Assembly (NCBI GenBank): GCA_900642245.1
Contig: CAAAJI010000053.1
Coordinates: 116,893 to 168,900 of the forward strand
Source of the DNA: Fragilaria radians
Lineage: Eukaryota > Bacillariophyta > Fragilariophyceae > Fragilariales > Fragilariaceae
Direction: 5' to 3'
Length of the DNA: 52,008 nt
The notes beneath the pieces are model-generated. The model was not told where the DNA came from and made no database searches. It saw only the letters and a program-made list of their open reading frames with translations. Positions within the stretch are counted from its first letter, which is position 1, and each line of letters starts with the position of its first letter. This document shows positions 1 to 12,825 of the stretch, one piece after another. The position numbers were made by a program, and so were the translations under genes.

Positions 1-911
1 GTATAAACTCTTAGAGCAGCTTAGAGCACCTGTATTGGTAATTTAATGTGTGAACACAATGTTACAAGGAGAATTATCATGGAATGAACGTGCTCAAAGA
101 ATATACTTTTATCTTCATCAATAACTTGCCAACAAAGAATGAGCATTGTGCGGTGGGCTTTCCCAAGTTTGTTTGAGAATGCTTTCAACAATTGGCTTAA
201 GGATATGATACAGTTTCTACATGGATTCAAATCATACGACATCGAACGGAGAAGATGCAATACAAAACATTGAGAATGATGTATGCTAAAGGGGTGGAGA
301 AGAATCCAAAGGTAGCACTTATGGTAGGTGATTGTGAAATAGTGACAATGTTAGTAAAGAAAGCAAAGAAGAACCGGTGAAAACTTTAAACCAAGAGAAA
401 AGAAAAACAATCTTAGTAAGAGGAAGCTCATGAGTTTGCTTAGAAGTTAGTCCCAGAACAGTGGAAAAGTGGTCAGCCAATAACAAAGGTTTAAGTCCGT
501 GTTCAAATAATGAAAACATGTACAGAAGGGAATTTCTTTGAGAATGTGCTCCATAAAGGTGGGAATACACATCATTTCTTTGTGTTTCTAAAGAGAAGCT
601 TACAGCGGATTAATTTCACAGACTGAAAGGCGACCATTTCCCTGCAAATGAGCTGCACAAGTTGTGAAGATAATATGTTGGCACTGCAATGGCTGATATG
701 TTTATACATTTTGACAAGCACTTTAGGTATGTTTTCCTTGTCAAATAATTTGTCATCTACGTTAACTCTTTTTTCAAACTCTCGGTGATAATTCCATATT
801 CAGTTTTTCAAAAGGAATTTCCATGGAATTTTGAACTAAGATTCCACCGGGAATTAAGAAAACGTCTCCTCCAAGCATTCACAGTGATGTATCGAACGAG
901 TGTCTTACCAC
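1..911. other. 5' flank without a supported intact gene
   Basis: AT-rich region before the methyltransferase gene. No convincing intact gene is visible. It contains two short coding-like frames on the + strand, listed separately as a possible relic at 201-541. The ORFs on the opposite strand lack recognisable domains. Confidence 0.4.
201..541 (+). pseudogene. possible decayed coding relic, HTH-like
   Basis: Two open stretches in different frames follow each other. Frame one (201-380) includes the peptide PKVALMVGDCEIVTMLVKK. Frame two (434-541) includes LEVSPRTVEKWSANNK. The second resembles a helix-turn-helix segment ('S-P-R-T-V-E-K-W') of the kind seen in transposases and homeodomain-like proteins. 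No start codon, splice pattern or family match is secure. A decayed transposon gene is an inference; chance open frames are the alternative. Confidence 0.18.
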
Positions 912-2006
912 ATGAATTCGAAACATTTGGACCAACGATCCGATGATGCAAAGCGTAAAACAGACGGAAGCGCATTTAATTCCCCAAAGAAGCTTAAGTG
1001 GTCCCTTAAGCAAGAAAGAAAGTTACAATTGGATGCCGAAGAGGCTGCACGCGAGGCATGGATTCTTGCCAACAAAGACATCTGCCAACGATTAACTTTA
1101 TCAGACGTCGCTAAGATCAAAGCTAAGATTGCTGCAAATGTAATTCCAGACGACATATCGCCCTACGTTAATTTGAAGGTTAATAGCGATAGTTCGTTCT
1201 TACGACGGAATCGATTCATTGCTGAAGGTTCGGAAACTGTCAGAGTTTTGCTTCAACAAGTAGGAAATCAACAAGATAGCAGCTATTCATCTCATGTCAT
1301 CATTCTCTCCATCATGGTAAAGCCAAGTGCATTTTTTGGCAATCCTGTCCATTTGCAGAAGACCTATGAATCATCACATAAGCGATTCAGACCAAAGGTT
1401 TTCATCGCGGATGAAAAGGTTTTCTCCGAAATTGCAGGATTTCCTGTTGCCAGGGGCGCCATGGCATGTGGACTACCTGTTTTCATGGAGGAGACTTTAT
1501 TTCTTGAGATGGCCATGCAATATAAAGAAAACGTGAGAATTCTAGTCTTAGACGGTATCACAAATCCCACGGATATGGGATCCATTATTCGATGTGCAGC
1601 TGCTTTTGGAATAAAGGCAGTTGTATTCAGCAAGGATTGCTGTGATCCTTGGTGTAGGCAAGCCGTTCGAGTTAGTATGGGATATATATCTTTAGTTTCG
1701 TTGGTACGACTGGAGAAATGGAGCATGCAAGCTATCATCCAGAGACTTGGAGAATATGGAATCCTTTCCTATGCAGCAGTTTTTGATTCTGAAATTCAGT
1801 TAGAACAAATGAGCAAGGGTGATGTTTCAAATTCGTGGTGCCTCGTACTAGGACAAGATAAAAATGGGAATTCAAGGGAAGTCGCTGACGTCTGTTCATT
1901 TCGCCTTGGCCTTAGCACGGCTAACACTAAAGACATCTTGAGCGTTTCCGTTAACGCAGGAATTTTTTTGCATGGATTGGCTGAGAAATCAGCTCTATTC
2001 AAATAA
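912..2006 (+). CDS. SpoU/TrmH-family RNA 2'-O-ribose methyltransferase
   Basis: A 364-residue protein predicted to transfer a methyl group from AdoMet to a ribose 2'-OH in rRNA or tRNA. The N-terminal ~70 residues are Lys/Glu-rich. A substrate-binding-like segment (YVNLKV...RFIAEGSETV) follows. The C-terminal SPOUT knot domain carries motif 1 (DGITNPTDMGSIIRCAAAFG), motif 2 (LVLGQDKNGNSREV) and motif 3 (ILSVSVNAGIF). Motifs 2 and 3 diverge from the usual GxExxG and SLNVxxA (Asp for Glu, Ser for Asn), so substrate and activity are uncertain. I chose the ATG at 912; an in-frame GTG lies 12 nt upstream. The gene appears intronless and isolated. The family call is strong; the exact target RNA is unknown. 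Confidence 0.88.
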   Translation: MNSKHLDQRSDDAKRKTDGSAFNSPKKLKWSLKQERKLQLDAEEAAREAWILANKDICQRLTLSDVAKIKAKIAANVIPDDISPYVNLKVNSDSSFLRRNRFIAEGSETVRVLLQQVGNQQDSSYSSHVIILSIMVKPSAFFGNPVHLQKTYESSHKRFRPKVFIADEKVFSEIAGFPVARGAMACGLPVFMEETLFLEMAMQYKENVRILVLDGITNPTDMGSIIRCAAAFGIKAVVFSKDCCDPWCRQAVRVSMGYISLVSLVRLEKWSMQAIIQRLGEYGILSYAAVFDSEIQLEQMSKGDVSNSWCLVLGQDKNGNSREVADVCSFRLGLSTANTKDILSVSVNAGIFLHGLAEKSALFK

Positions 2007-2791
2007 TGTTCACTGCAAGATAATTGATTAATCAAAGAAGTGAATAAAGCGACAAAAACGGCAAAGTTCATCTTTCAATACCTTCGCACAGCATTGCATT
2101 ACTACAGGTGTACAAAGAATACATTATAAGCTAATAATCTATCAAGCTGTTACCTTCTCTCTTGGAGTCAAAATGTAATGACCAACGACGCACTAGCTTA
2201 CAAAATTGATAGCATCTGAAAAGTTAAAGACTTACATTTTATATGAATTGAATTTTATTTGTAAATTCCATCACGCGCCAGGTTGTAATATTTGTTAATT
2301 GTGTTGGGAGTAGTAATATTGTTTATCAAAGCTCTAGACGAAATTTTTTATGGTGGAACAAAAAATTAGGCAATTATCTTTCATCTTTATATGCAATGAG
2401 AGCATTTTCTAAGTGAATATTCCAATTTTTGAGGACTAGTTGAATAGTCCGCAACGACCAAGAGGGCATTTTTGCCAAAAATGTCTGTATCATGCCAGAT
2501 GTTATCAGCTGGATGGGAATTAATAAGCCTTTATTTCTGACTTCAAAAGTGGTTGAAACCATGAAAGGTACCAAAAAGAATGCAGAATGCTGTATACCAT
2601 TCAGAAAGAAGGAAAAGATTTCAGTTTTTCAGAATGTTTCCCTGTTCTTCAAGAGAGTCCTCAATTTTCTCGGCTAGTAAGTTAATCCATGAACACATTC
2701 GTGATTTTTTACTATTTTGGCCACATTTCTTGCACCTCTTGTTTTTTTTACAAAACTCCCAGTTAAAATCTAGATCGTCATTCTGACTGAA

Positions 2792-3070
2792 ATGGCTGCT
2801 TTTTATCGCAATCTGAACCTCAAGCTTGTTCTTTTATTTCTGGCTAGAGAGATTCCGGTTTCAGAGATTGAGGCATTGCATATAAATGTTGCACCTGCAG
2901 TTGAGCAGAAGGATTCTGATGAGGAGAGCTAAGACGGAGACAATGAAAATGAGGCAGATGATGGTGACCTGTTCTATCTCATTCCTTTGCGTGTGCTGTG
3001 TTCTTGTGAGAAATTGGAAGAAACAAAGTCAAGCAATTTTGTTGTCAAGAGTTCATGGTGGTTTCTTTAA
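2792..3070 (+). pseudogene. stop-interrupted coding-like relic
   Basis: From an ATG at 2792 a frame runs to a TAA at 2930 and continues in the same frame to a second TAA at 3068-3070. Reading across the first stop gives an acidic stretch (KDSDEES, stop, DGDNENEADDGDL) and then a Cys/Lys-containing tail. Acidic N-termini like this occur in some DNA transposases, but no catalytic domain is visible. I infer a degenerate gene fragment; it could be chance. Confidence 0.18.
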
Positions 3071-3100
3071 TTTGTTTACTGTGTCGCTTTTGAATGAATA

Positions 3101-3168
3101 TAATATTCTCAAAAACAATGATAGGCATAGACAGATATGTAATATTCTCAAAAGCAACTTTAGGCATA
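3101..3168. repeat. imperfect direct repeat, 2 x 29 nt
   Basis: Units at 3101-3129 and 3140-3168 both begin TAATATTCTCAAAA and end TAGGCATA. By eye 25 of 29 positions match, with a 39-nt period. This is a local duplication in noncoding DNA. Confidence 0.7.
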
Positions 3169-4701
3169 TCCCATGGGACTAGATTGCGTCAGTTTCATGA
3201 AGAACGATGATTGAGGGGATGGTTTTGTGCTAGGTTTAGAATAAAGTGGTTATGCTTTGTTGATTGAATCTATGGCAATGCTTCCATGTTGTATGCATGT
3301 ATGTTTATTGATTTGATGATTGTTGGTAGTTTTGATGTGTAGGTTTTTGACTTGATACTGACAAATCATTTGTCGGTTGGACTATGAATGATTTGTTGAT
3401 TTGTGAGGTTTGAATATACATTTCAGTGTCTATGATGTTTGACCACTTGTTGACCTTTGTTTAATGGGTTTGATGCTGAAGATGTGAAACTGGTTAATGC
3501 ATTCGCTTGATCTTGTTATAGTGCATCGTTTGAGGCTTTGAGCATATAAGTGTAGCGTTTCAGATGATCAAACATTGAGAACTATACTCCGATTTCAAGA
3601 TGTCAATTATTATCGTTAGTGTTTTCCACTATTTTTAGTAGTTACATATCTTAAGGGAAATACAGCTGTTTTGCCATCAATTCATATTGCTTTATTTTCC
3701 AAGTAAAGAAAAGCATAAAAATCAATCTCCTTGGCTGTTCTCTCAACCACCTCTTCAGCATGTAATTCCAATCTATTCCTGCAATTAATCGTCAACTTTG
3801 AAAAGAGATTTTTTCCCCGATTGACAAAACTTTGAATGATATCTGTCCTCTTTCTTTAACTTATCTGCATTTGGCGTAAATTTAAATTTATTTTCCTAAT
3901 TTACTTTACCTTTGTCAATCATTTCTCTTTATCTCAGGAACAATGTAACACTCACCAAAAAACCAATTTTATTATGGATTCAATTCATAAATTTACCATG
4001 GCAATAGTCAAGTACTATATTGACATGATTCAATAAGGCAACATTTGATCCAGAAGTGAAAGAAGTCGATTCAAACGGAAGAATTCGAGATTACTGAATT
4101 GTTTTCTAAAAGAAACCGAACAGCAAGAGCATGTTATTTGAACAAAGCTATGAATAAATCAACACTACCGCCAATAATAAGGCTGACATTTTATAGGTAA
4201 TATGATTAATATCAATGCAGGTAACAATTGTTTATACTCCGTTGTCAGCCTTCCCCCCAATCATTTTGAAATTCCTTTCATGCATCTTCGTTCATGGAAT
4301 CCTCTACACATTTTCCTTGTCTCCACTTCTATTTGACCGATGATTGAAGCTGAAAGGTAATTCAACAGAGTTCAGATAGTGAATATAGTTTGATCATGAA
4401 TTTCGCACGTGATGCTTTTACTCATTTTAGGATATTTCGGTAATTTCCGAAAAGTGGTGTATCCGTTTTTCATTTCAAATTTTTTTCAAATTAATTAGCT
4501 CAAAAAGTCTTAAACAAGCAACCGAAAAATTTTCGAAGTTAATTCAAATTGCAACTTTCTTCAATTCGACGTCTCAACATTATTGCATGATCTTTGGAAA
4601 CGCAGAAGAAGGAAAGAGTAGAAACTTGCGCAGGAATCGAGTTCAATAACTCTAGAATAAGAGTAGCCAAAGCAGAGTCTTGACAACTTCAAGGCTGAGT
4701 G

Positions 4702-7700
4702 ATGTATATTCAACAGATTGTAATTGATGGCTTTAAGTCGTACGCTCACAAGACTGTGGTAGATGGGTGCGTAGATTTTTCTTGGAAAATGATCTTTCTA
4801 TGATACAACTCAAAGTAAACCTGCTCTCTCAATTCAAAAGCTTCGACCCGCATTTCAATGCCATTACTGGGCTAAATGGATCTGGAAAGTCAAATATTCT
4901 AGACTCTATCTGTTTTGTTCTGGGGATAACGAACCTCAGTCAAGTAAGAGCTGGGAGTCTTTCTGAGCTGGTTTACAAACAAGGGCAGGCAGGTGTCAAC
5001 AAAGCGACGGTTACAATTATCTTCAACAACGAAGATGAATCCAACTCTCCAGTGGGATATGAACAATGCTCCGAAGTAACTGTAACTCGCCAAGTTCTTA
5101 TTGGAGGAAAGAGTAAATATCTAATAAACGGACGCAATGCGCCAGCAAGTCAAGTGCAAAATCTTTTTCACTCAGTGCAACTCAATGTGAATAATCCACA
5201 TTTCTTGATCATGCAAGGTAGGTGTACTTCAATTAAAAAAATTTCGTTGTGACAAATTTCTAAAATATTTGCGCTTAATGACAGGTCGAATAACTAAAGT
5301 TCTAAATATGAAACCGAACGAAATTCTTGGCATGGTTGAAGAGGCTGCAGGAACACGAATGTATGAAACAAAGAGGGTGGCCGCCTTAAAAACAATTGAG
5401 AAAAAGCAGATGAAAGTGGATGAACTAAATAGTGTTCTAGCAGAAGAGATTACTCCAACTCTTGAACGTCTTCGAGGTGAAAAACAAAATTACTTAAAGT
5501 GGAGCAAGAACAATGCTGACATAGAACGCATTGAGCGTTTTGTAATTGCTAATGAGTATAATAAGGCAAGCAAGGCTCTAGAGCACAATATGGAAGGAGT
5601 TTCTGAGATGAGAGATCGGATGGAAGATTTTCAAAGTAAGGCGTCGAAAGGCCAAGAAGATCTAAAGGATAAAGAAGTCGAAATTGAAGAACGGTCAACC
5701 CGCCTTGCAGAAGAATTCGGCGATCGCGTGAAAACAACAAAATTGATGGAGGAAAAGTTAGCCAAGGAATTGGTTAAATTTACATCCTCTTGGCAAAATA
5801 GTCAAAAGGTGGTGAAAAGCGCAGAGGACGATCTCAGATCAGCGAATCAGCTCGTAATGGAGACAAAAGATACAGTGGACGCTAAAAGCGCTCAGATAGC
5901 TCAGGAATCTGAACGTATCAATCATGCCAAGAAAGAGGCCTTGGAAGCTGAAGCATATCACGAACAACTCAAGTCCGATTATCAGAACATTTCCGCAGGG
6001 GTTGCTTCTTCTCAAGGTGATTCCGCTGGAACCCTCCCACAGCAGATTGCCAAGGCTATGGCAGATTCGAAGATTGCAGAAGGAAAAGCGCAACAAGCTA
6101 AAATGAAAATCGACCATCTTTCTAATTCTCTCGAGGTATGCATTAGTTATCTTTAACCTTTTCGAAATTTCTTGTCTAATTCTTTCATTCCTTTACTGGC
6201 AGGGTATAAAGAAAGAGATGGATAAGGAGGCAAGCTCCACGGAGTCGTTGACAAAGAAGAAAGTCATCGCATCTTCAAAGGTTGAAGAGATCGCTCGACA
6301 ATTAGAAGAACTAAGTTTTTCTGAAGAGCACTATAGCAAGCTTGATCAGGAACGCATTGACTTAAATGCTACGATTGCTGAACTTCGGGAACGAGTAGGG
6401 ACACTTTCAGTACAGTTGGAGGGTCGGCTAAGGTTCAACTACTCTGATCCTGTTCGAGGATTCGATCGTTCAAAGGTGAAAGGCCTTGTGGCAAAACTTT
6501 TAAGCGTTAAAAAGCTTGAACATGCAACAGCACTGGAAGTTGTCGCGGGTGGCAAGCTTTATCAAGTTGTAGTGGACGAAGCAATCACAGGCAAGGCTCT
6601 TCTAAGTAATGGAAGGTTGGAACGTAGAGTGACTATCATTCCGATCGATAAAATCCAGGCGAGACGTGTACCATCAGCCACTTGCGAAAGGGCAAAAGAA
6701 ATGGCAATTAAAATGGACGCTACAGTAGCACCTGCAATAGATCTTGTGGATTTTGATGAGGAAGTTAGAACCGCAATGGAGTATGTGTTTGGCTCAACCC
6801 TCGTTGTGGATGGAATGAAGGCAGCAAATCATATCTGCGACATCACCAAAACTCGAACTGTAACTCATGATGGCGATGTATACGACCCGTCTGGTACCAT
6901 TTCGGGAGGATCAAAAAATAACCTAGGATCGACACTATCAAATATTGCCGAGCTTGCAACTCTTCAGAGGAATTTGGCAGATAAGGAATCTCGGCTAAAA
7001 ATCATTAACTCACAGTTGGAATCGATGAAGGGAACCTCTCTCAAGCATGAAAAGCTATTCCAAAACCTTGAGCTTGCCAAAGCTGAACTCGACAGGGCTG
7101 AGAAGCACTTATCACAAACCAAGTTTGGTATGATTACAGCCAGGTATGATTCTATATGTAAGGAAATCTCACAAGCAGAAAAAGACCTACACGCGATGGA
7201 AGACGAAGAAAAGCAAAAATGGAAGCTATACCTTGAATTGCAGTCACGGGAAAAGGAACTAACGCAACAGCGTGAGGAAAAGTTGACCAATATCGATCAC
7301 TCTGTTCGAGAGGCTAAAGTTAATGCTTCTGAAAAAACAAGAATAGCTCGCGAAGCGGAATCACAAGCGCAGACATTGAGACTTGAGTTTCAAAGTGTAG
7401 AAGCAGAACTAATTGCGGCGGAGGAAGCAGTAAGTCTTGCGAGAAAAGCCCTCAAGGAAGCCCAGGAAAGAGAGTCCGATCTTCAAATGGCTGTTGGTGA
7501 AGCGAACTCCCGGTATGATGATGTAAAAGCTGAACTTAACACGGTAGAGGAAAAAATGACTGAATTTTCAAAAGAACTTCGAACGCTGAAAACTGAGAAA
7601 GAAGAGCTGCAGAAGATGATTGACTCTTATGATCTTGATGCTAAAAAATTGAGTGTAAACATTGCCAAGGTTGAAAAGGATCGAGGAAGCGCTGAGAAGC

Positions 7701-8563
7701 ATGTCTCTAATCTTCTCAAAAAGTATTCATGGATAGAGAGCGAAAAACCTTCCTTTGGCGTTCAAGGGGGTGATTATGATTTTCATTCTGTCGATGCCGA
7801 TGCGATGAGAGTAGAGCTTGGAGAACTTAAGGTTGAGCAAGAGAATTTGGCAAAAAAAATCAACAAGAAAGTTATGGGAATGATTGAAAAGGCAGAAGCT
7901 GAATACACAGAACTACTTCGGAAGCGTAAAGTAGTCGAAAATGATAAAAAGAAGATTCAGGCTGTTATTGAAGAATTAGATGTGAAGAAAAAAACTGAAT
8001 TGGAGAGAACATGGATCAAAGTCACACGTGATTTTGGTTCTATTTTTTCAACATTATTACCAGGGGCATCGGCGAAATTGGAACCTCCTGATGGTATGGA
8101 AGCGTGGGAGGGTCTAGAAGTGAAGGTAGCTTTTGGTGATGTTTGGAAGGACAGCCTTAGTGAGCTGAGTGGTGGCCAGCGATCCTTGTTGGCTTTATCA
8201 CTCATCCTGTCACTCCTACTTTTCAAACCCGCTCCAATGTATATCTTGGATGAAGTTGATGCCGCCTTAGATCTCAGCCATACGCAAAACATCGGTAACA
8301 TGCTGAAAACTCATTTCTCACAAAGTCAATTTATTGTTGTCTCTCTCAAGGAAGGTATGTTCAACAATGCTAATGTAATTTTTCGTACAAAGTTTGTGGA
8401 TGGAGTATCGGCGGTAACGCGTACGTTGGGCACTGGATCCAGTCTAAGAGGAAAAGCGATATACGATTCAGACGATAATGATGGTTATCCTGACAAATCA
8501 ACAAAGAAGAAACAGTCTGGTCCAAGATCTCGAAAGATTCTAAAAGAAAATATCATAAATTAA
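4702..8563 (+). CDS. SMC2: SMC2, condensin core ATPase
   Basis: Condensin subunit that compacts mitotic chromosomes with SMC4. My model has four exons: 4702-4766, 4841-5217, 5285-6135 and 6203-8563. The introns are 74, 67 and 67 nt with GT-AG ends, giving 1217 residues, close to the usual ~1190-1200. Walker A is GLNGSGKS (residues 32-39). The SMC2-typical NPHFLIMQG-RITKVLNMKP block spans intron 2. Coiled coil follows, then a hinge around residues 500-680 with DVYDPSGTISGGSKNN. Next come the distal coiled coil, the ABC signature LSGGQ (1086-1090) and Walker B with D-loop (MYILDEVDAALD). The first exon encodes only ~22 residues (MYIQQIVIDGFKSY), so a plain ORF search misses the true start. The gene converges on VAC14, with stop codons 29 bp apart. 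Confidence 0.97.
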
Positions 8564-8592
8564 TGGATGAATAAATTATCAGTAATTTCAGC

Positions 8593-11181
8593 TTAGGCTA
8601 CTTCATTCTCATTTGTTTTTTCGGACTTAAGCGGGAAAGACGGAGGTCTTCGCCTAAGTAAAGAGCCTATAGAATGAACTTTCGGGCCAGTTCCGTGAGT
8701 GTCTTCTGAAATCTTATCCACAATGTGTTGTGGCTGTGCAGGTGATAATTCCGGCTTTCTTTCCATTGTGGAATCTGATCCTTGAACGTCAGATTCAATT
8801 CTCTCTTTTTCTCTTTCGCTGTTTGCCGTTTGGTATTGATCCATGACAAGATCGAAGCGCTTGAGCAACTTTTCAATGATAGCTTCGTTTTTGATGGGTG
8901 TTCCATCCTGGCTTTCTTCAGCGGGATTCATGCCTAGGTGTTCTCGAAGAATACAGACAGTGGTCAATCTATCATTGAGTGTACGGAACGCATCGCTCTG
9001 TGGCATGAGCATCAATAAGCCATAGAGCGATTTAAGAAGAGGAGCATGACTTTTAGACTCAATATCTAGCAATTGTAACCTCAAGTGAGCGAAGATAGGA
9101 CTTTCAAGCAATTGAACTAGTTTGTCGACTTGCATCAATAATCCTACTGTGACCTCGATCTCTGAAAATCTCTTTATTAGTTCAAAGGACAACTCATATG
9201 CCTGGGCTAAAAGACATAGGGAGAAAGTTGAAACTGGATTATGACACCAACAACGGAACAGTGCTGTGAAGACTTTCACCCCGTCATTTGCCGGTGGACG
9301 AATTTTGGACAATCTTGATAGTGAATCGCCTGACTTATGAAAAGCAGTTGCCAAAATTGATCGTAAATCACTTAATTCTGACGCCGTCAAAAGAATCAAG
9401 TTTAGTGTCTGCACCATGGTCGTAATGAATTCAAATTTATCCCTCTCCGTAGAACCTTCTCTAGCTTTATAGTTACAAAGTGCATCAGCCATACGGATGT
9501 ATACACTTTTAGCATTGAGAAGGACACATAGCTTGCGTACAATGAGAGAGCCGCGAGTTTCTAATAATTGCCGATCTGTGGCGAATAAGTTAAGGATGGC
9601 CGTTAAAACTAGTTGAAACTGGGCTTCCTCTCGCTCTTTCTGTTGCCTCTCTTCCATTTCCTCCCGCTGCGCTAGAGATATTCTTGATAAGACTTGTAGG
9701 TTAAGAAGCACAACCTGATCGCTCGGATCTGATAGCGTTCTTAACAATACTGGAAGAAGCGCGGGTATATATTGAGTCATTCCCGACTTTAGCTTTTCAA
9801 GCAACATATTTACCCATCGAAGTGACGCCATTTTGGTTCTAACATCATCCTTAGTCAAGAGCTCATTTGATAATGTATCTAGCAAGGGTTTTAGCTCGAA
9901 TCTTCCAGAGGTGTCGCGAACCAAAGTAAGTAAGTCTGTGTTTGTCCGTTCTGCAACAAGGCGAATCTCAATCTCGTTATCGGAAATACAATGGAGAATC
10001 GCGCCCAGAATCTCGGCATGATAAGGAAGTAATTTATCACCACCTGAGTGGGGGTGACGAATCAGCTCGGCCAACCAAGTAATTGCTGTAAGACGATTCA
10101 GACGTTCTTTGGAGTGACATTGGGACACAAGGATTGAAACAATTGGGCCAAATTCGACGACCGTGCTCACGCTAACCTCCCGTAGGAAATCAGAGAGGGC
10201 AGAATCAGCTGCTTGGCGTATTTCACGATTTGAATCGCTTAGCATCTAATAGAGAAAGGTGAGAGATTCTGTGCAAAGTCGACAGTAATTGAGAAGTTTT
10301 CTTACATTAAAGAGTCCGTCAAGAAAATCAGGAAGGTAATCAATCATTGATAGATCAGGAATCGAGTCCAATAATGTTATCCATCCAACAAGGAGCTGTC
10401 GAATATAAGGATTAGTCCTTCGGATATAATTTTGTAATAGAGGCAAGAACAGTTCAACATGAAAGGTATCGCTCTCAGTGACGATATCTTTGATCAGTCG
10501 ATCAAGAAGATTAGCGCCATTTTTCACATCCACGTCAACATCTGCATAGAGCTTAGTAAGTCCCTCAAAAATTGAGTTAAAGTGATTTAGTACATGAGCC
10601 CTCGCAACTTTTGCAATATTGTAAAGAGATTCACATGCATAATATCTAACTCTCGCCTCGGGGTCGTCAGTGCAATGCAAAACTGGAGGCAAAAGAGCGT
10701 CCAGAAAGTGAGCACAATTCTGCATCAATCCTATAGAAGTTGCTGCCAATCCAATTAATCCACCTTTTCTGTAGTTCGAATTCATGGATGTGCAAAAATC
10801 TTTAGACAAGATGGAGATGACGGATTTAATCATGGTGGAATTATTCGCTTCTTGAAGAGACTTTATTAATGCCTCGATTTCCAATGCAGCATTCTTACGT
10901 TTCTCATTCGATCTATCTCCAAGAAGTCTTTGTACAACAGGTGGCAAAGGTGATTCACTCGATATTGATTTCTGGGAACCAGAAATCATAGAAGTCACTG
11001 ATGCTTGTTGGGATGCAAAACCTACTAAGGCACTTCCAACAGCGCTACTATTTTCAGATAGTGAAGGCTTGGTTGAGAAATTGTCGACATGCGACCTAGA
11101 TCTAGATATCGATAAAGAAGGTGGGCCGTCGTCTAACTCATCCATTATTCGTTTTTTTCTGCTCACTACAATTATAGTCAT
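8593..11181 (-). CDS. VAC14: VAC14-like scaffold of the PIKfyve/Fab1 complex
   Basis: HEAT-repeat scaffold that binds the PI3P 5-kinase Fab1/PIKfyve and the phosphatase Fig4, controlling PI(3,5)P2 on endolysosomal membranes. Two exons, 11181-10306 and 10245-8593, are separated by a 60-nt GT-AG intron (10246-10305). The joined protein has 842 residues; family members run ~780-880. Diagnostic segments are EKRKNAALEIEALI, RKGGLIGLAATSIGL, DPEARVRYYACESLYNIAKV, NGANLLDRLIKDIVTES and DFLDGLF followed across the splice by SDSNREIRQAADSALSDFLRE. The C-terminal half matches the Vac14/Fig4-binding region, ending in a charged tail. An in-frame ATG at 11145 (MDELDDGPPS) is an alternative start. The gene is convergent with SMC2. 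Confidence 0.95.
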
Positions 11182-12825
11182 TGTCGTCTACTAGCACTGG
11201 GTATCGATCACATTTTTAAGACAACCATCTGGCAAGTGGCAAGTGGCAAGTGGCAGTAAAGCAACAAAATCATTAAATCATAACGTTTCCAAGATATTCT
11301 AATAATTGTCAATACGAGGAGGTTGAATGGCAATCAATAGTGAAAAGAGGCAACAAACAAGTATGGAAAATGAAAGCTTTACTCTGACATGCACAAGAAG
11401 TCTGATAAGAATGCAAACACCTAGAATTGGAAGTAGGAATCTTTCCTCCTTACTGAAATTCATTTAACCACTAGTAGCAATGAACATGATCCTTGCCTTA
11501 GATCTTTTCAGGGAATAAGCGCTATAAAATTGACACCTGGGATATGAACATCGTTCCAATTGTAAAGTAAAACACCAGGGGCATGCTAGCAACTCAGGAA
11601 TCTTTGATCGAGATTTATTTCACCCACCAATGAAAGTCAAGGACAATTTGACAAATGCTCCCATTATAAAACAACTATAAGCTGTAAGCTTTAATGAAAT
11701 CATCAGAATACATGAAAGTTGGCGCAATCATTGCATCCAAAGTGATTGTATGGGATGCATAGTTTACCACAGGAGCAAAGATCACAGTCAAAGCAACTCA
11801 AGGTACATGAGTGCACTCACATGCTACAAGTCAGTCCGGAAAAATGTCATTACTCTTGACTTTGAAGAATCACTTGCTCCTAACAAAGCATCTGCCTTCT
11901 GGCATACTTTCCTTGAAATCATATTCCAAAATTCCCTATGCCTCATTTCCTCAAACTCTTTACACAGCCTCTCAATATTTAGCCCTCATATCTTCCAATC
12001 TTTGAGATGTATACGACCTCTTAAGCTAAAGATCAACGGTGAATTGAACGGTGATGTGAAGGATGAGCTGCACAAGAACGAAAACAGTGGTTAAGAACTC
12101 ACTTCAAAATTAAATATTCAAATTAGTGTAAACTCTAATCTAGAACACTACTATTTAGCGCCAAGGTTAAGAAGATTTCTTTTTTTGGACTGTGTAATTC
12201 TCGTTCTACCATTCTCTGGAAGAAAGGACGAACTGCTGATTTGGGTCAGGGTTTTTCCTAGGATATTTTGGTGGGCATGATGAAGATTCTAAAATCTAAG
12301 GAAAGAAGCCAAGTTTTGTCGAGTATGGCTTCAAGTAGCTGATAGTTTCGATTGAAGTTGGGAATAGCAGTATCATGCAATCAGTGATGTCATATTCAAT
12401 GATTACATTCGGAACTTTAGATGAGACCGCCTGACAATCCATTGGAACACATATAGCAAAGTTGAGTCTCCTAAGGTTTTTCACTTTGAGTACACACTGG
12501 ATTATTTCAAATTCAACTACTAAAAATGATTTTGCTTTGATGAAAGTAAAGTTTGATGCTTGCAATCATCGTTAGTGCCCATGAGTGGTTCCGATAGCGA
12601 GAAAGGGTTAAGGGTAGCATGATTCATCCACCTATGTCAATGTAACGTCTAAAAATTTGGGTATTGTTATCTTTACCCAATCTTCCGGAAATCGAAAGCT
12701 TGAAAATATTGACTAACTAACCTTACTGATTGATTATCATGAAGTCAAATTTGTAACACAGCGTTTTCATAGAAAAGGTTGTGACGTAATTACCATATAT
12801 TCCAAGTGAACATTGAGACGTATAC
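11182..12825. other. AT-rich intergenic gap, no supported gene
   Basis: A 1.6 kb gap upstream of VAC14 and of the secreted hypothetical gene. A 7-bp unit GGCAAGT is repeated three times plus a partial copy at 11231-11256. A 114-codon ATG frame at 11750-12094 (+) and an 89-codon TTG frame at 12296-12565 (-, with an LRR-like KNLRRLNF) are open, but I recognise no domain or splice structure and do not call them genes. A TGACGTAA element lies at 12782-12789. Confidence 0.4.
12782..12789 (+). promoter_or_regulatory. TGACGTAA, CRE/bZIP-like site
   Basis: TGACGTAA, a half-CRE recognised by bZIP factors in many eukaryotes, lies 36 bp before the ATG at 12826. The same core recurs near several other start codons in this window. 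A regulatory role is inference. Confidence 0.35.

Larger units (their letters stand above)
2007..4701. other. AT-rich intergenic gap with a small repeat and a coding relic
   Basis: A 2.7 kb gap with no supported intact gene. It holds an imperfect 29-nt direct repeat (3101-3168) and a stop-interrupted frame (2792-3070). On the minus strand around 2680-2740 a short CKKCGQNSKKSRMC peptide can be read, a zinc-knuckle-like pattern with no further context. The last 140 bp form the SMC2 promoter and 5' leader and include a GACGTC palindrome at 4568-4573. Confidence 0.4.

Noticed and set aside
4561..4749. Minus-strand ORF over the SMC2 start
   Set aside because: It is the shadow of the first SMC2 exon and 5' leader; the + strand exon is confirmed by the family sequence.
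11750..12094. 114-codon ATG frame on the + strand
   Set aside because: A second frame overlaps it, composition is ordinary AT-rich, and no domain, signal or splice sites fit. Not enough to call a gene.
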